Assembly (NCBI GenBank): GCA_902619805.1
Contig: CACNGC010000006.1
Span: forward strand, 1 to 64,000
Direction: 5' to 3'
Length of the DNA: 64,000 nt
Origin: an uncultured SAR116 cluster alpha proteobacterium
GTDB taxonomy: Bacteria > Pseudomonadota > Alphaproteobacteria > Puniceispirillales > Marisalimonadaceae
Shown here: positions 55,190 through 62,481 of the stretch, piece by piece
Numbering within the stretch: position 1 is the stretch's first letter
Layout of the letters: each line of letters opens with the position of its first letter
Translations under genes and position numbers: made by a program
Notes under the pieces: model-generated
The model's input: the letters and a program-made list of their open reading frames with translations, nothing else
What the model was told of the DNA's origin: nothing
Database searches by the model: none

Positions 55190-56355
55190 TGTTGAAATTA
55201 TCAGGCAATTTTGAGCATTTTAATGAATTAGATTTTTCAAGAAAAATGTTTAAGGTTACTTCCAATTATCATTTACCAAAAGTACTTCATCAAGACTGTA
55301 TTTTTCTAAATAAAGGTAATGATTTACATCCTAATTTTGATTTTCAATTAACTTTTAATAAAAAAAATCTTAAACAGTCTAATAAAAATATTATTTTTTT
55401 AGAAACTGATTTTAAATATTTAAGTGATGATGATGTTTTAGTTCTTGATTCTAAAACAAAAAGAACGCGAGTATTATATCGAACTAATTCCCCAAACAAT
55501 TACATTCTCTTGACTGAAAGATGTAATCATTACTGTTTAATGTGCTCGCAACCTCCAAAAAATATTGATGATTCTTTTTTGATTAATGAAGCTATGGAAT
55601 TAATAGACTATTTGCCAAGAAATTTGTCTAATTTTGGTCTAACTGGTGGAGAGCCGACATTATATGGTGATCAGCTTATTACTTTAGTTAATAAATTTAA
55701 AGTTTTTTTACCAGATACACAACTAGATATTTTGACAAATGGTAGGGCTTTTTTGAATCAAAATTACTCACTGGCTTTAGCTAAAATCAAACATCGAAAA
55801 TTAAGAATAGCAGTACCTGTTTATTCCTCAAACCCCATTACACATGATTATGTGGTGCAATCTGAAGGGGCATTTGATGAAACTATAAAAGGTATTTTAG
55901 AACTTAAAAAATTAAATATTAACGTTGAGATTAGAGTTGTGCTTCATAGTGTAACAATTCCTGATCTTGTTTCATTAGCAAAATATATAGTAAGAAACCT
56001 TCGATTTGTTGATCATGTGGCATTAATGGGTCTAGAAATCACAGGCTTTACAAGAGCTAATTTTGATTTGTTGTGGATAGATCCGTGGGATTATAAGGAT
56101 ATTTTGAGTGAGGCAGTATCTATATTAAATGATTATAATGTTCCTACGTCAGTCTATAACAATCAACTCTGTTTAATCAATGAAGATACCAAGTCTAACT
56201 ATCAAAAATCAATTAGTGACTGGAAAAACGAATATATTGATGAATGTAAAAAATGTACTAAAATATTAGAGTGCGGAGGATTTTTTTCTTCAGCAGTCCA
56301 GCATGGGTATAGTAATCATATCAAAGCATTTAAAAATGAAGCTAATCAAATTTAA
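55189..56355 (+). CDS. hxsC: Radical SAM peptide maturase HxsC
   Basis: 388-residue second radical SAM enzyme. Cluster motif Cys112-x3-Cys116-x2-Cys119 (RCNHYCLMCSQPP), LTGGEPTLYG as the SAM-binding GGE motif, and LTNGRAF. The C-terminal CKKCTKILECGGFF could hold one auxiliary cluster site. The sequence differs from HxsB throughout, so the two probably do different reactions or work as a pair. The ATG at 55189 is coupled to the hxsB stop; an upstream TTG at 55177 is less likely. Confidence 0.9.
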   Translation: MLKLSGNFEHFNELDFSRKMFKVTSNYHLPKVLHQDCIFLNKGNDLHPNFDFQLTFNKKNLKQSNKNIIFLETDFKYLSDDDVLVLDSKTKRTRVLYRTNSPNNYILLTERCNHYCLMCSQPPKNIDDSFLINEAMELIDYLPRNLSNFGLTGGEPTLYGDQLITLVNKFKVFLPDTQLDILTNGRAFLNQNYSLALAKIKHRKLRIAVPVYSSNPITHDYVVQSEGAFDETIKGILELKKLNINVEIRVVLHSVTIPDLVSLAKYIVRNLRFVDHVALMGLEITGFTRANFDLLWIDPWDYKDILSEAVSILNDYNVPTSVYNNQLCLINEDTKSNYQKSISDWKNEYIDECKKCTKILECGGFFSSAVQHGYSNHIKAFKNEANQI

Positions 56356-56773
56356 AGAGTATAAGTTAGTTGCTATTACATTTTGTAATATAATATTATT
56401 TTTATTTTTATATTATCAGCATAGGATTTATTTATCTCAAGGTGCAATTATTTGTTATGGAAACAACTGTAACAATTCTAATTTAGAAAAGAAATTTTCA
56501 GACGTTAGAAATGAAAGAAGTACTCCTACTGAATTTATCCTTCCCTCGTCAACAGTAGTTGCAAAAATACAAGAAGAAAAGAAAAGTAAAAGATTAAATG
56601 TTGAGGAAATGAACTGTTTAATAAAATTAGATGATTTAGGATTTAAAATTTTAGACTTAACTTCAGCAAGTAATGCCAATAGTATTGCTGCAATTTTTGA
56701 ATTTCAAGAAAATTTGAACATTCGAACTAACGGAAAATTAGATACTGAAACTAGATCAAATCTGGGTTGTTAA
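56336..56773 (+). CDS. Membrane-anchored peptidoglycan-binding protein of the Hxs operon
   Basis: 145 residues from ATG 56336, overlapping the hxsC end by 20 bases. A transmembrane helix (about 10-32) follows a positive start; a Cys pair (CYGNNCNN) comes next, and the C-terminal 60 residues match a type-1 peptidoglycan-binding domain (LDDLGFKILD, FEFQENLNIRTNGKLDTETR). It would sit in the periplasm on the cell wall. In some Hxs systems, to my recollection, this domain is part of HxsA; here it is separate. Its role may be to position the matured peptide. Confidence 0.7.
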   Translation: MKLIKFKEYKLVAITFCNIILFLFLYYQHRIYLSQGAIICYGNNCNNSNLEKKFSDVRNERSTPTEFILPSSTVVAKIQEEKKSKRLNVEEMNCLIKLDDLGFKILDLTSASNANSIAAIFEFQENLNIRTNGKLDTETRSNLGC

Positions 56774-56777
56774 TGAT

Positions 56778-57164
56778 ATGAAATTCAAAACACTTATCTA
56801 TATCAACGTTATCTGTTCTATAGTTATAATTTTTTTAGGAGCAAAAATTTTTGTTGCTCCTATAATGGGTAAATTTTTTTGGGGAGAAGAATATAAGAAA
56901 TTAGCTTTTGGTTGTGATAATGTAATGAGAGAACATCTAATAACAAAGAATGAATTGAAAGCTAATGTAAATAAAAAAAACGTTCAAAATTTAAGATCTG
57001 CAGAACTTGGACTTTTATCTTGTAACGATTATGATAAGCTTAGGAAAAAACTATTGATTTGGGGTGTAAGTAATAGAGAGCTATCATTACTTAGTCTTGA
57101 AGCGATAGAGGAAAACACAAAAGATGTTAGAGATTTTATAAAAACACATGAGTTTCGTTATTAA
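56778..57164 (+). CDS. Small membrane-anchored Hxs-associated protein
   Basis: 128 residues. One N-terminal transmembrane helix (about 6-29, IYINVICSIVIIFLGAKIFVA) then a helical periplasmic part with two Cys (FGCDN, LSCNDY) and the tail GVSNRELSLLSLEAIEENTKDVRDF. I recall that small proteins of this size are modelled as part of His-Xaa-Ser systems (the TIGR03982 group), and this may be one, but I cannot verify it. It overlaps the di-heme gene by 17 bases and starts five bases after the preceding stop. Confidence 0.6.
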   Translation: MKFKTLIYINVICSIVIIFLGAKIFVAPIMGKFFWGEEYKKLAFGCDNVMREHLITKNELKANVNKKNVQNLRSAELGLLSCNDYDKLRKKLLIWGVSNRELSLLSLEAIEENTKDVRDFIKTHEFRY

Positions 57165-58353
57165 ATTTATTTTAATATTATGTTTGCTATTCACTTCCAA
57201 TAATCTGTTTGCTGATGGCAAAAGTGAGATTTTAAAACAATTCATTTTAAAAAATGGATTTGTTCCTCACCAACAGTTATTTAATAACAAAGATAGTAAT
57301 TTATCTAAAGTAGGAAAGGTACTGTTTAATTCTACAGCTATAAGTCTTAATGGTGATATTTCCTGTTCAACATGTCATTTAGATAATAAAGGTTCTGCTG
57401 ATGGACTTCCAATTGCAGCGGCTATTGGTGGCTCAGGAGAGGGAATTGAGCGCTTTAAATCGGGAGCTCAACTTTTACCAAGAAACACTCTTCCATTTTG
57501 GGGAAGAGGCGGTATAGGTTATGATACTTTTTTTTGGGATGGTAAAGTTCAACTCTTAGAAGGAAGTGTTTCAAGCCAGTTTGGAACCTCTCCTCCCAGC
57601 AACGATCCTTTTGAAGTTGCTGTTCATCTTCCAGCAGTCCAAATTAGAGAAATGCTTTCAGACGGGATGGGTGTAGAAAAACTAAAACAAGAAAATGTAA
57701 ATGTGGCAAATACAACATATGACATAATTACAGAAAAATTGAAAAAGTATGAAATGCATGCCTCTGCTAAATTGGCAGAAACGCTAAAAAAATCAAAAAA
57801 TAACCTAACGTTTAGTGATTATGCAAGATCTCTTGCAGCTTTTATAAGAGATAAATTCCGTATTAAAGAAACTAAATTAGAAAGATTTGTTAATAATGAA
57901 ACAACCTTGTCAAAAAACGAATTAAATGGTGGTTTAATCTTTTACGGTAAAGGTAGGTGTGCAACATGTCATTCTGGACCATATTTTTCTGATTTTGATT
58001 TTTATTCAGTTCCATTTCCGCAACTAGGTTTTGGGGCAAATGGCTTTGGAGTTGATTATGGTAGGTATAATGTAACATTTGATACTAATGATTTATACAA
58101 ATTTAGAACGCCGCCACTTCATAATGTAGAAAAGACCGCACCATATGGACATGATGGTAGTTTATCAACTTTAAATGAAGCAATTATAGCCCATTTTGAT
58201 CCCTTAAGATTAATTGATTTGAACGAAATGGACACTAAAAAGAGACATTATTTTTATCAAAAGCTTGCTTCTAGCGACTCCTTAAACGTAAATTATTTAA
58301 CTGATAGTGAGGTAGATAATCTCGTTGATTTTCTAAAACTTTTGAATTATTGA
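57148..58353 (+). CDS. MauG-like di-heme cytochrome c peroxidase-family protein
   Basis: 401 residues with a signal peptide (MSFVIKFILILCLLFTSNNLFA) and two c-type heme sites: Cys73-x2-Cys76-His77 (SCSTCH) and Cys271-x2-Cys274-His275 (RCATCH). FWDGKVQLLEGSVSSQF and the C-terminal TPPLHNVEKTAPYGHDGSL fit the bacterial di-heme peroxidase/MauG/MbnH family. MauG and MbnH oxidise protein Trp residues; a MauG-like protein has been listed with His-Xaa-Ser systems as a putative maturation enzyme. A periplasmic second-step oxidation of HxsA is therefore likely, but not shown. It is the last gene of the operon. Confidence 0.87.
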   Translation: MSFVIKFILILCLLFTSNNLFADGKSEILKQFILKNGFVPHQQLFNNKDSNLSKVGKVLFNSTAISLNGDISCSTCHLDNKGSADGLPIAAAIGGSGEGIERFKSGAQLLPRNTLPFWGRGGIGYDTFFWDGKVQLLEGSVSSQFGTSPPSNDPFEVAVHLPAVQIREMLSDGMGVEKLKQENVNVANTTYDIITEKLKKYEMHASAKLAETLKKSKNNLTFSDYARSLAAFIRDKFRIKETKLERFVNNETTLSKNELNGGLIFYGKGRCATCHSGPYFSDFDFYSVPFPQLGFGANGFGVDYGRYNVTFDTNDLYKFRTPPLHNVEKTAPYGHDGSLSTLNEAIIAHFDPLRLIDLNEMDTKKRHYFYQKLASSDSLNVNYLTDSEVDNLVDFLKLLNY

Positions 58354-58375
58354 ATGACTAAAATATAAAATTAAA

Positions 58376-58393
58376 TGTCACACTGGTGTCACA
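58376..58393 (+). promoter_or_regulatory. Putative right arm-type recombinase site
   Basis: TGTCAC-N6-GTCACA with two GTCAC boxes 11 bases apart, 106 bases inside attR and oriented like the one at the left end (14 of 18 bases shared). Candidate integrase or excisionase arm site; inferred from matching position and sequence only. Confidence 0.4.
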
Positions 58394-58498
58394 CCTTGAA
58401 TGAAAAATCATTGATAATCCCATAAATTTATATATATATAATCCTTACAGCAACGTTTAAGGTAGACTATATTACAAGCATTTAATAAACATTTTGAT

Positions 58499-58565
58499 AA
58501 TGGGACTATAGCTCAGCGGGAGAGCACTTCGTTGACATCGAAGGGGTCACTGGTTCAATCCCAGT
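58499..58565 (+). repeat. Right attachment repeat (attR)
   Basis: Perfect 67-base copy of 47160-47226, forming the 5' part of the complete tRNA-Val gene. Identity stops one base short of the 3' acceptor strand, so the crossover lies within this segment. The promoter of this tRNA copy is now element DNA. Confidence 0.92.
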
Positions 58566-58576
58566 TAGTCCCACCA
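58502..58576 (+). tRNA. tRNA-Val (anticodon GAC), intact copy at attR
   Basis: Acceptor GGGACTA pairs fully with TAGTCCC (58566-58572); discriminator A, encoded CCA (58574-58576). Anticodon stem CTTCG/CGAAG with loop TTGACAT (anticodon GAC, reading GUU/GUC). T arm ACTGG-TTCAATC-CCAGT. It is the only complete tRNA-Val in the window and is fed by sequence from inside the element. Confidence 0.95.
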
Positions 58577-58597
58577 TTAAAAAAATGTTTTTTTGTT

Positions 58598-59641
58598 TCA
58601 TAATTTTCCTTGTATAACCATGTTAGAAGCAGTTTTGTATGTAACTTTTGTATTTTTAAATCCAGCTTCATTCAAGATAGAGAATAATTTTTGTGGCCCT
58701 GCTTGTGCTCCAAGTGCCATGCCCACTTCTTGAGATTTTGATGCTGGGATACATGCAATAGTCGAAAATGAATAATACATTTGTCCAATTAAATTAAAGT
58801 TATTTTCTGGCAAGTCATCAGCAGTCGGCTCAACAAGCATAATCATTCCATTAGGATTAAGTTTTGTTTTTGCGTATTGAATAGCCCCAAGTGGATCTCC
58901 CATGTCATGAAGACAATCAAAAAAAGCAATTATATCATAATGACCATCATAATTTTTAGCGTTATTAATTCTAAATTCTAAATTACTAAGTTTTCTATTA
59001 TTATTTTTAGCTTCGGCAATTGACGGCTCATGAGGATCAATACCTACTATTCTTGAATTAGGATATTTTTGTGCTATTAATGAAGAGGAGTAACCATGTC
59101 CACATCCAATGTCTGCAAATGTGACACCTTTAGTAAGCATTCCATCTGCACCATCAAGACTTGGAATCCATTTTTTTATTAAAAAAATTGAATATGATGG
59201 CTTGAAAAATCTAGCAGACCCAGATAGGCAACATGGATGTAAGTTTCCCCAACCAGTTCCTTTACCATTTTTAAAATTATCTTTTATTATATCTATATTA
59301 TGAATTGCCCCTACTAAATTTTCAAATCCTCCAATCATCAATGAAATACTATCTTCATCTCCTAAAATTGAAAATTGTTCTGGACTAAGAGAAAATTCCT
59401 CTTTTTTATTGTTATAATCTATATATCCAGCTGCTGCCAAAGCAAGCAACCATTCCCTGATATATCTTTTATCCATTTTAATTTGTTCACTGAATTCATC
59501 CGACGTACATGGACCTAATTTATTTAAATTTTTAAAAAGGCTAAGTTCATCTCCAATTCGCATCATAGGAATTAATGCCCCAGCTGCCATATCTTGCATT
59601 ACTTTATATTGTAACTTTCTGGTTTTTTCGATATCAGCCAA
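58598..59641 (-). CDS. Winged-helix/SAM-dependent methyltransferase
   Basis: 347 residues. An N-terminal winged-helix dimerisation-type domain (about 1-95, MAAGALIPMMRIGDELSLF, CTSDEFSEQIKMDKRYIREWL) is followed by a class I methyltransferase core with FADIGCGHGYSSSLIAQKY (SAM site), VGIDPHEPSI, and FFDCLHDMGDP. The architecture is that of small-molecule O- or C-methyltransferases, with a substrate not evident. First host gene right of the element, convergent with it. Confidence 0.82.
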   Translation of the reverse strand: MADIEKTRKLQYKVMQDMAAGALIPMMRIGDELSLFKNLNKLGPCTSDEFSEQIKMDKRYIREWLLALAAAGYIDYNNKKEEFSLSPEQFSILGDEDSISLMIGGFENLVGAIHNIDIIKDNFKNGKGTGWGNLHPCCLSGSARFFKPSYSIFLIKKWIPSLDGADGMLTKGVTFADIGCGHGYSSSLIAQKYPNSRIVGIDPHEPSIAEAKNNNRKLSNLEFRINNAKNYDGHYDIIAFFDCLHDMGDPLGAIQYAKTKLNPNGMIMLVEPTADDLPENNFNLIGQMYYSFSTIACIPASKSQEVGMALGAQAGPQKLFSILNEAGFKNTKVTYKTASNMVIQGKL

Positions 59642-59902
59642 TTTTTAACTCCTATAAAAAATAAATTATATTTATGTTTGTAAAATATTATTTGATATTT
59701 ATAAAATAGCCTGTCTTCTAATGACACCTACATTAGTTTGTGTTGCTTATTGTTGTATTATTGCGATTTCATTTTTAAATTCCATAAAATACTCTTATTT
59801 TAGCATTCATTTAATTAAATTTACTATTTTCAATTATCTTAATCTACGTTTTACAAATTATAAATTCTTAATTAATGTGAAATTAAGTTTATTATACTGA
59901 AA

Positions 59903-61255
59903 ATGACTAATATGGAAAATCAAACCCAAAATAGCCCATTATCTTTCAAAGATGAACTTCATGCTAGGCCTTATATAAAGCTAAGTAATAACTTAAGAGT
60001 TTTCCATTTTGCATATCTTATAAAAGAAAACGATGATAAAAAAAGCTGGGCCTATTTAGATAAATTTCTGAGTAAAATTAACTTTCAAAATTTACCCAAG
60101 GAAGCTTCAAAATATTGGGTAGCTGAGGGCAAAGATTTAATAATTAGATATGAATGCCACACAGAATTTATTTCTTTAACACTCATATACCCAAACAAAA
60201 TTGAAAATAAGAATAAAAACAAACCTAAATTGTTTGATGAAAATTTTTTAAGACTTTTACCAACTGACTTTTTGAACAATTTTCCTGGCGAACATATATT
60301 ATCATCATGGATTGAAATGGTACCATCGAAATATATTTTCAAACCAATTGATATAGAAGAATATTTTTATCATGACAACTTTGCTGGATCAAATGTTGCT
60401 GAAGATGGTGCTAATGTTTTTATGTCTTTCAAATCTGATAGGACAAATTTTCTTGGTTCTGGATTAAGAAGAGTATTTATACAAAATAAAAATTTAAGAA
60501 CAAGGAGAACTGGAAGACTTTTGCAAAGAATTGTTGAGCTTGAAACTTATCAGGTGCTGTCTTTATTAGGATTACCTCAAGTAAGACAAGAAAGTTTAAA
60601 TTTAAGCTATCTAGAAAAACAAATCACAAAAATTACAAAATCTGTATCAAGAACTGCTAAAAAAAATTTAGATAAAAAATCTATTAGATATCCTGATTAT
60701 CAACAAGACTTAAATGAATTATCATATGTAGTGGCAAAGATAGAAGAAATAGATTCGTCGACAAACTACCGACTATCAGCGACTGCTGCTTATTATAAGC
60801 TAGTTGAACAAAGAATAACAGATTTGCGAGAAGATCGTTTGCAGTCATTCCAAACAAACAATGAATTTTTAAGTAGAAGATTACAACCCGCAGTAAGAAC
60901 AAGTGAAGCATTTTCAAGAAGATTAGAATCATTAGCTACAAGAGCTCAAAGAGCAGATAATTTAGTAAGAACTCAAATTGAAATGGGAGTTCAAATTCAG
61001 AATAAAGATTTATTAGAATCTATGGAACTAAGAGCTAGAGCACAACTCCGGTTGCAAGAGACAGTTGAGTCATTGTCTATCGTTGCAATAACATATTATA
61101 TTGTGGGTCTATTAAGCACACTTGTTGATCCGATAAATTTTGATAAATTTTTAATTAGTAAAGCGGTTTTTTTAGCATTATGTGTTCCAATTATACTTGT
61201 TTTAATTTGGTTTATTGCAAAAATGGTTCGAAAAAAAATTAATAAAATTAAATAA
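59903..61255 (+). CDS. DUF3422 family membrane protein
   Basis: 450 residues. FKDELHARPYIKLS near the start is the DUF3422 signature. Middle part is helical with many Arg and likely coiled coils (about 265-385), including LSATAAYYKLVEQRI and LQSFQTNNEFLSRRLQPAVRT. Two transmembrane helices at the end (about 395-413 and 420-440) anchor it. Function unknown; common in proteobacteria. The 261-base gap upstream shows no credible gene, only AT-rich DNA. Confidence 0.85.
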   Translation: MTNMENQTQNSPLSFKDELHARPYIKLSNNLRVFHFAYLIKENDDKKSWAYLDKFLSKINFQNLPKEASKYWVAEGKDLIIRYECHTEFISLTLIYPNKIENKNKNKPKLFDENFLRLLPTDFLNNFPGEHILSSWIEMVPSKYIFKPIDIEEYFYHDNFAGSNVAEDGANVFMSFKSDRTNFLGSGLRRVFIQNKNLRTRRTGRLLQRIVELETYQVLSLLGLPQVRQESLNLSYLEKQITKITKSVSRTAKKNLDKKSIRYPDYQQDLNELSYVVAKIEEIDSSTNYRLSATAAYYKLVEQRITDLREDRLQSFQTNNEFLSRRLQPAVRTSEAFSRRLESLATRAQRADNLVRTQIEMGVQIQNKDLLESMELRARAQLRLQETVESLSIVAITYYIVGLLSTLVDPINFDKFLISKAVFLALCVPIILVLIWFIAKMVRKKINKIK

Positions 61256-61288
61256 AATTATTAAACGCATATGTTAATGGGTGCATGA

Positions 61289-61749
61289 AGGGTCATTGCC
61301 ATTTATAAATTCAATTCGCAAAATCTAGAACATAAAACAATCAAATCGTGGTTTTTAGAATGGGAAAAATTTGTTCAAAAAAACAATACTCATCAGCACT
61401 ACAATTTTTTGAAAATGATGTTGTAAGTTTTGGTACTTGGATGGATGTAGTCGAGGGTTTAGATCAACTTAAAATTAATCAATGGGAAAATATTTGGCCA
61501 ACTATTAGTGGATTTAAATTTCTAACAGAAACTCTTTTTATTCAATTATCACAAGATAAACTATTCGCGAATTCCATATTGACATGGACATCTCTTGGTT
61601 ATCATCAAGATGGAAAAACTTTTGAAAGATCAGGAAGAGCAACCGTAACTTTAAAAAGATTCAGTTTAAATTCTGAATGGAAAGGAATACACACACATTT
61701 TTCATTAAATAGGGGCGTTCCTCAACAATCTTTTGGAAATTTTAAATAA
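61289..61749 (+). pseudogene. NTF2/SnoaL-like protein gene with an apparent frameshift
   Basis: The C-terminal part, open from GTG 61348, reads as a SnoaL-like protein (FFENDVVSFGTWM, RSGRATVTLKR, HTHFSLNRGVP). Its first 12 codons look wrong. In the other frame the DNA upstream gives IKSWFLEWEKFVQK, which is the usual family beginning. The two join if the A7 run at 61377-61383 had eight A bases (giving FVQKKQYSSALQFF). The upstream frame is open to 61289 but has no ATG, GTG or TTG. Either a one-base deletion with a decayed start, or a sequencing error. Confidence 0.5.
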
Positions 61750-61794
61750 AGTTGTTGTTTTTTATCTTTTAAAGATACTAAATAAAAACTATTT

Positions 61795-61871
61795 CGGGCC
61801 ATAGCGCAGCCTGGTAGCGCGTCCGTCTGGGGGGCGGAAGGTCGTGGGTTCAAATCCCGCTGGCCCGACCA
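61795..61871 (+). tRNA. tRNA-Pro (anticodon GGG)
   Basis: Acceptor CGGGCCA pairs with TGGCCCG; anticodon stem TCCGT/GCGGA around loop CTGGGGG (anticodon GGG); T arm GTGGG-TTCAAAT-CCCGC; discriminator A and encoded CCA (61869-61871). Confidence 0.95.
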
Positions 61872-61917
61872 AAAAAATAAATTAATAAATAAAGTTAAAA
61901 TAAGAATATAAATAACT

Positions 61918-62481
61918 ATGAAAAAAACAATTTTTACAATTTTATTCTTTCTTTTATTAATTGTTGAAACAAATGCTAAAGAAAGTTTCATATCATTAGA
62001 AAAACTTAAAAATCATGATATAAATAAAGTTATTTTTTTAAGGCATGCCTTAGCTCCAGGTAATGGAGATCCACCAAATTTTAATGTTAATGATTGTTCT
62101 ACTCAAAGAAATCTTGATAAGGCTGGAATAGTTCAAAGTAGAATGATTGGGCAATCTTTTAAAAACATAGGTATTAAATTTTCAAAAATTTACTCAAGTT
62201 TTTGGTGTAGGTGTAAAGACACAGCAATGAATATGGAAGTTGGTGAATTCAAAACACACATGGGTTTAAATTCCTTTTATGAAAAACATGCTGATAGAGA
62301 GACTACATTAAGAAAATTAAATAATTTAATTATGAGTTTTGATAAATTAGATGGACCATACTTGTTGGTTACTCACTACGTTAATATTTTAGCTTTTACA
62401 GGTTTATCAACTTCAAGCGGAGGTATGATTGCATATGATCTTAATACAAAAGTATCGACTCATATTAAAACAAATAACTAA
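61918..62481 (+). CDS. Secreted histidine phosphatase-family protein
   Basis: 187 residues. Signal peptide MKKTIFTILFFLLLIVETNA. KVIFLRHALAPGNGDP has the RHG-type motif (RHA) with the catalytic His and Arg; VQSRMIGQSFKNIGIKFSKIYSSFWCRCKDTA supplies the second Arg, and LLVTHYVNILAFTG the second His. Periplasmic phosphatase-fold protein; substrate unknown. Its stop shares four bases with the convergent gene. Confidence 0.82.
   Translation: MKKTIFTILFFLLLIVETNAKESFISLEKLKNHDINKVIFLRHALAPGNGDPPNFNVNDCSTQRNLDKAGIVQSRMIGQSFKNIGIKFSKIYSSFWCRCKDTAMNMEVGEFKTHMGLNSFYEKHADRETTLRKLNNLIMSFDKLDGPYLLVTHYVNILAFTGLSTSSGGMIAYDLNTKVSTHIKTNN

Larger units (their letters stand above)
47160..58565. mobile_element. 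Integrative element in tRNA-Val(GAC), with Hxs cargo
   Basis: An 11.4-kb insertion bounded by 67-bp perfect direct repeats that correspond to the first 64 bases of tRNA-Val(GAC) plus three upstream bases. The only complete tRNA is at the right end. A tyrosine recombinase gene lies 89 bases inside the left end. Inside there are genes with no housekeeping match: secreted and membrane hypothetical proteins, a polymerase-like protein and the seven-gene Hxs operon. No conjugation, capsid or transposase gene is visible, so transfer would need a helper or the element is degraded. Excision would restore one intact tRNA gene. Confidence 0.88.

Noticed and set aside
47160-58565. Element as a prophage or conjugative element
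   Set aside because: No capsid, portal, terminase, relaxase or type IV secretion genes can be seen; only integration and a possible replication protein.
59721-59900. Plus-strand frame of 59 residues before the DUF3422 gene
   Set aside because: No ribosome site, low-complexity hydrophobic/aromatic composition, and no family resemblance; the gap is ordinary AT-rich DNA.
61722-61991. Minus-strand frame containing GQRDLNPRPSAPQTDALP
   Set aside because: This is the well-known false frame produced by reading antisense through a tRNA-Pro gene; the tRNA at 61795-61871 explains it.
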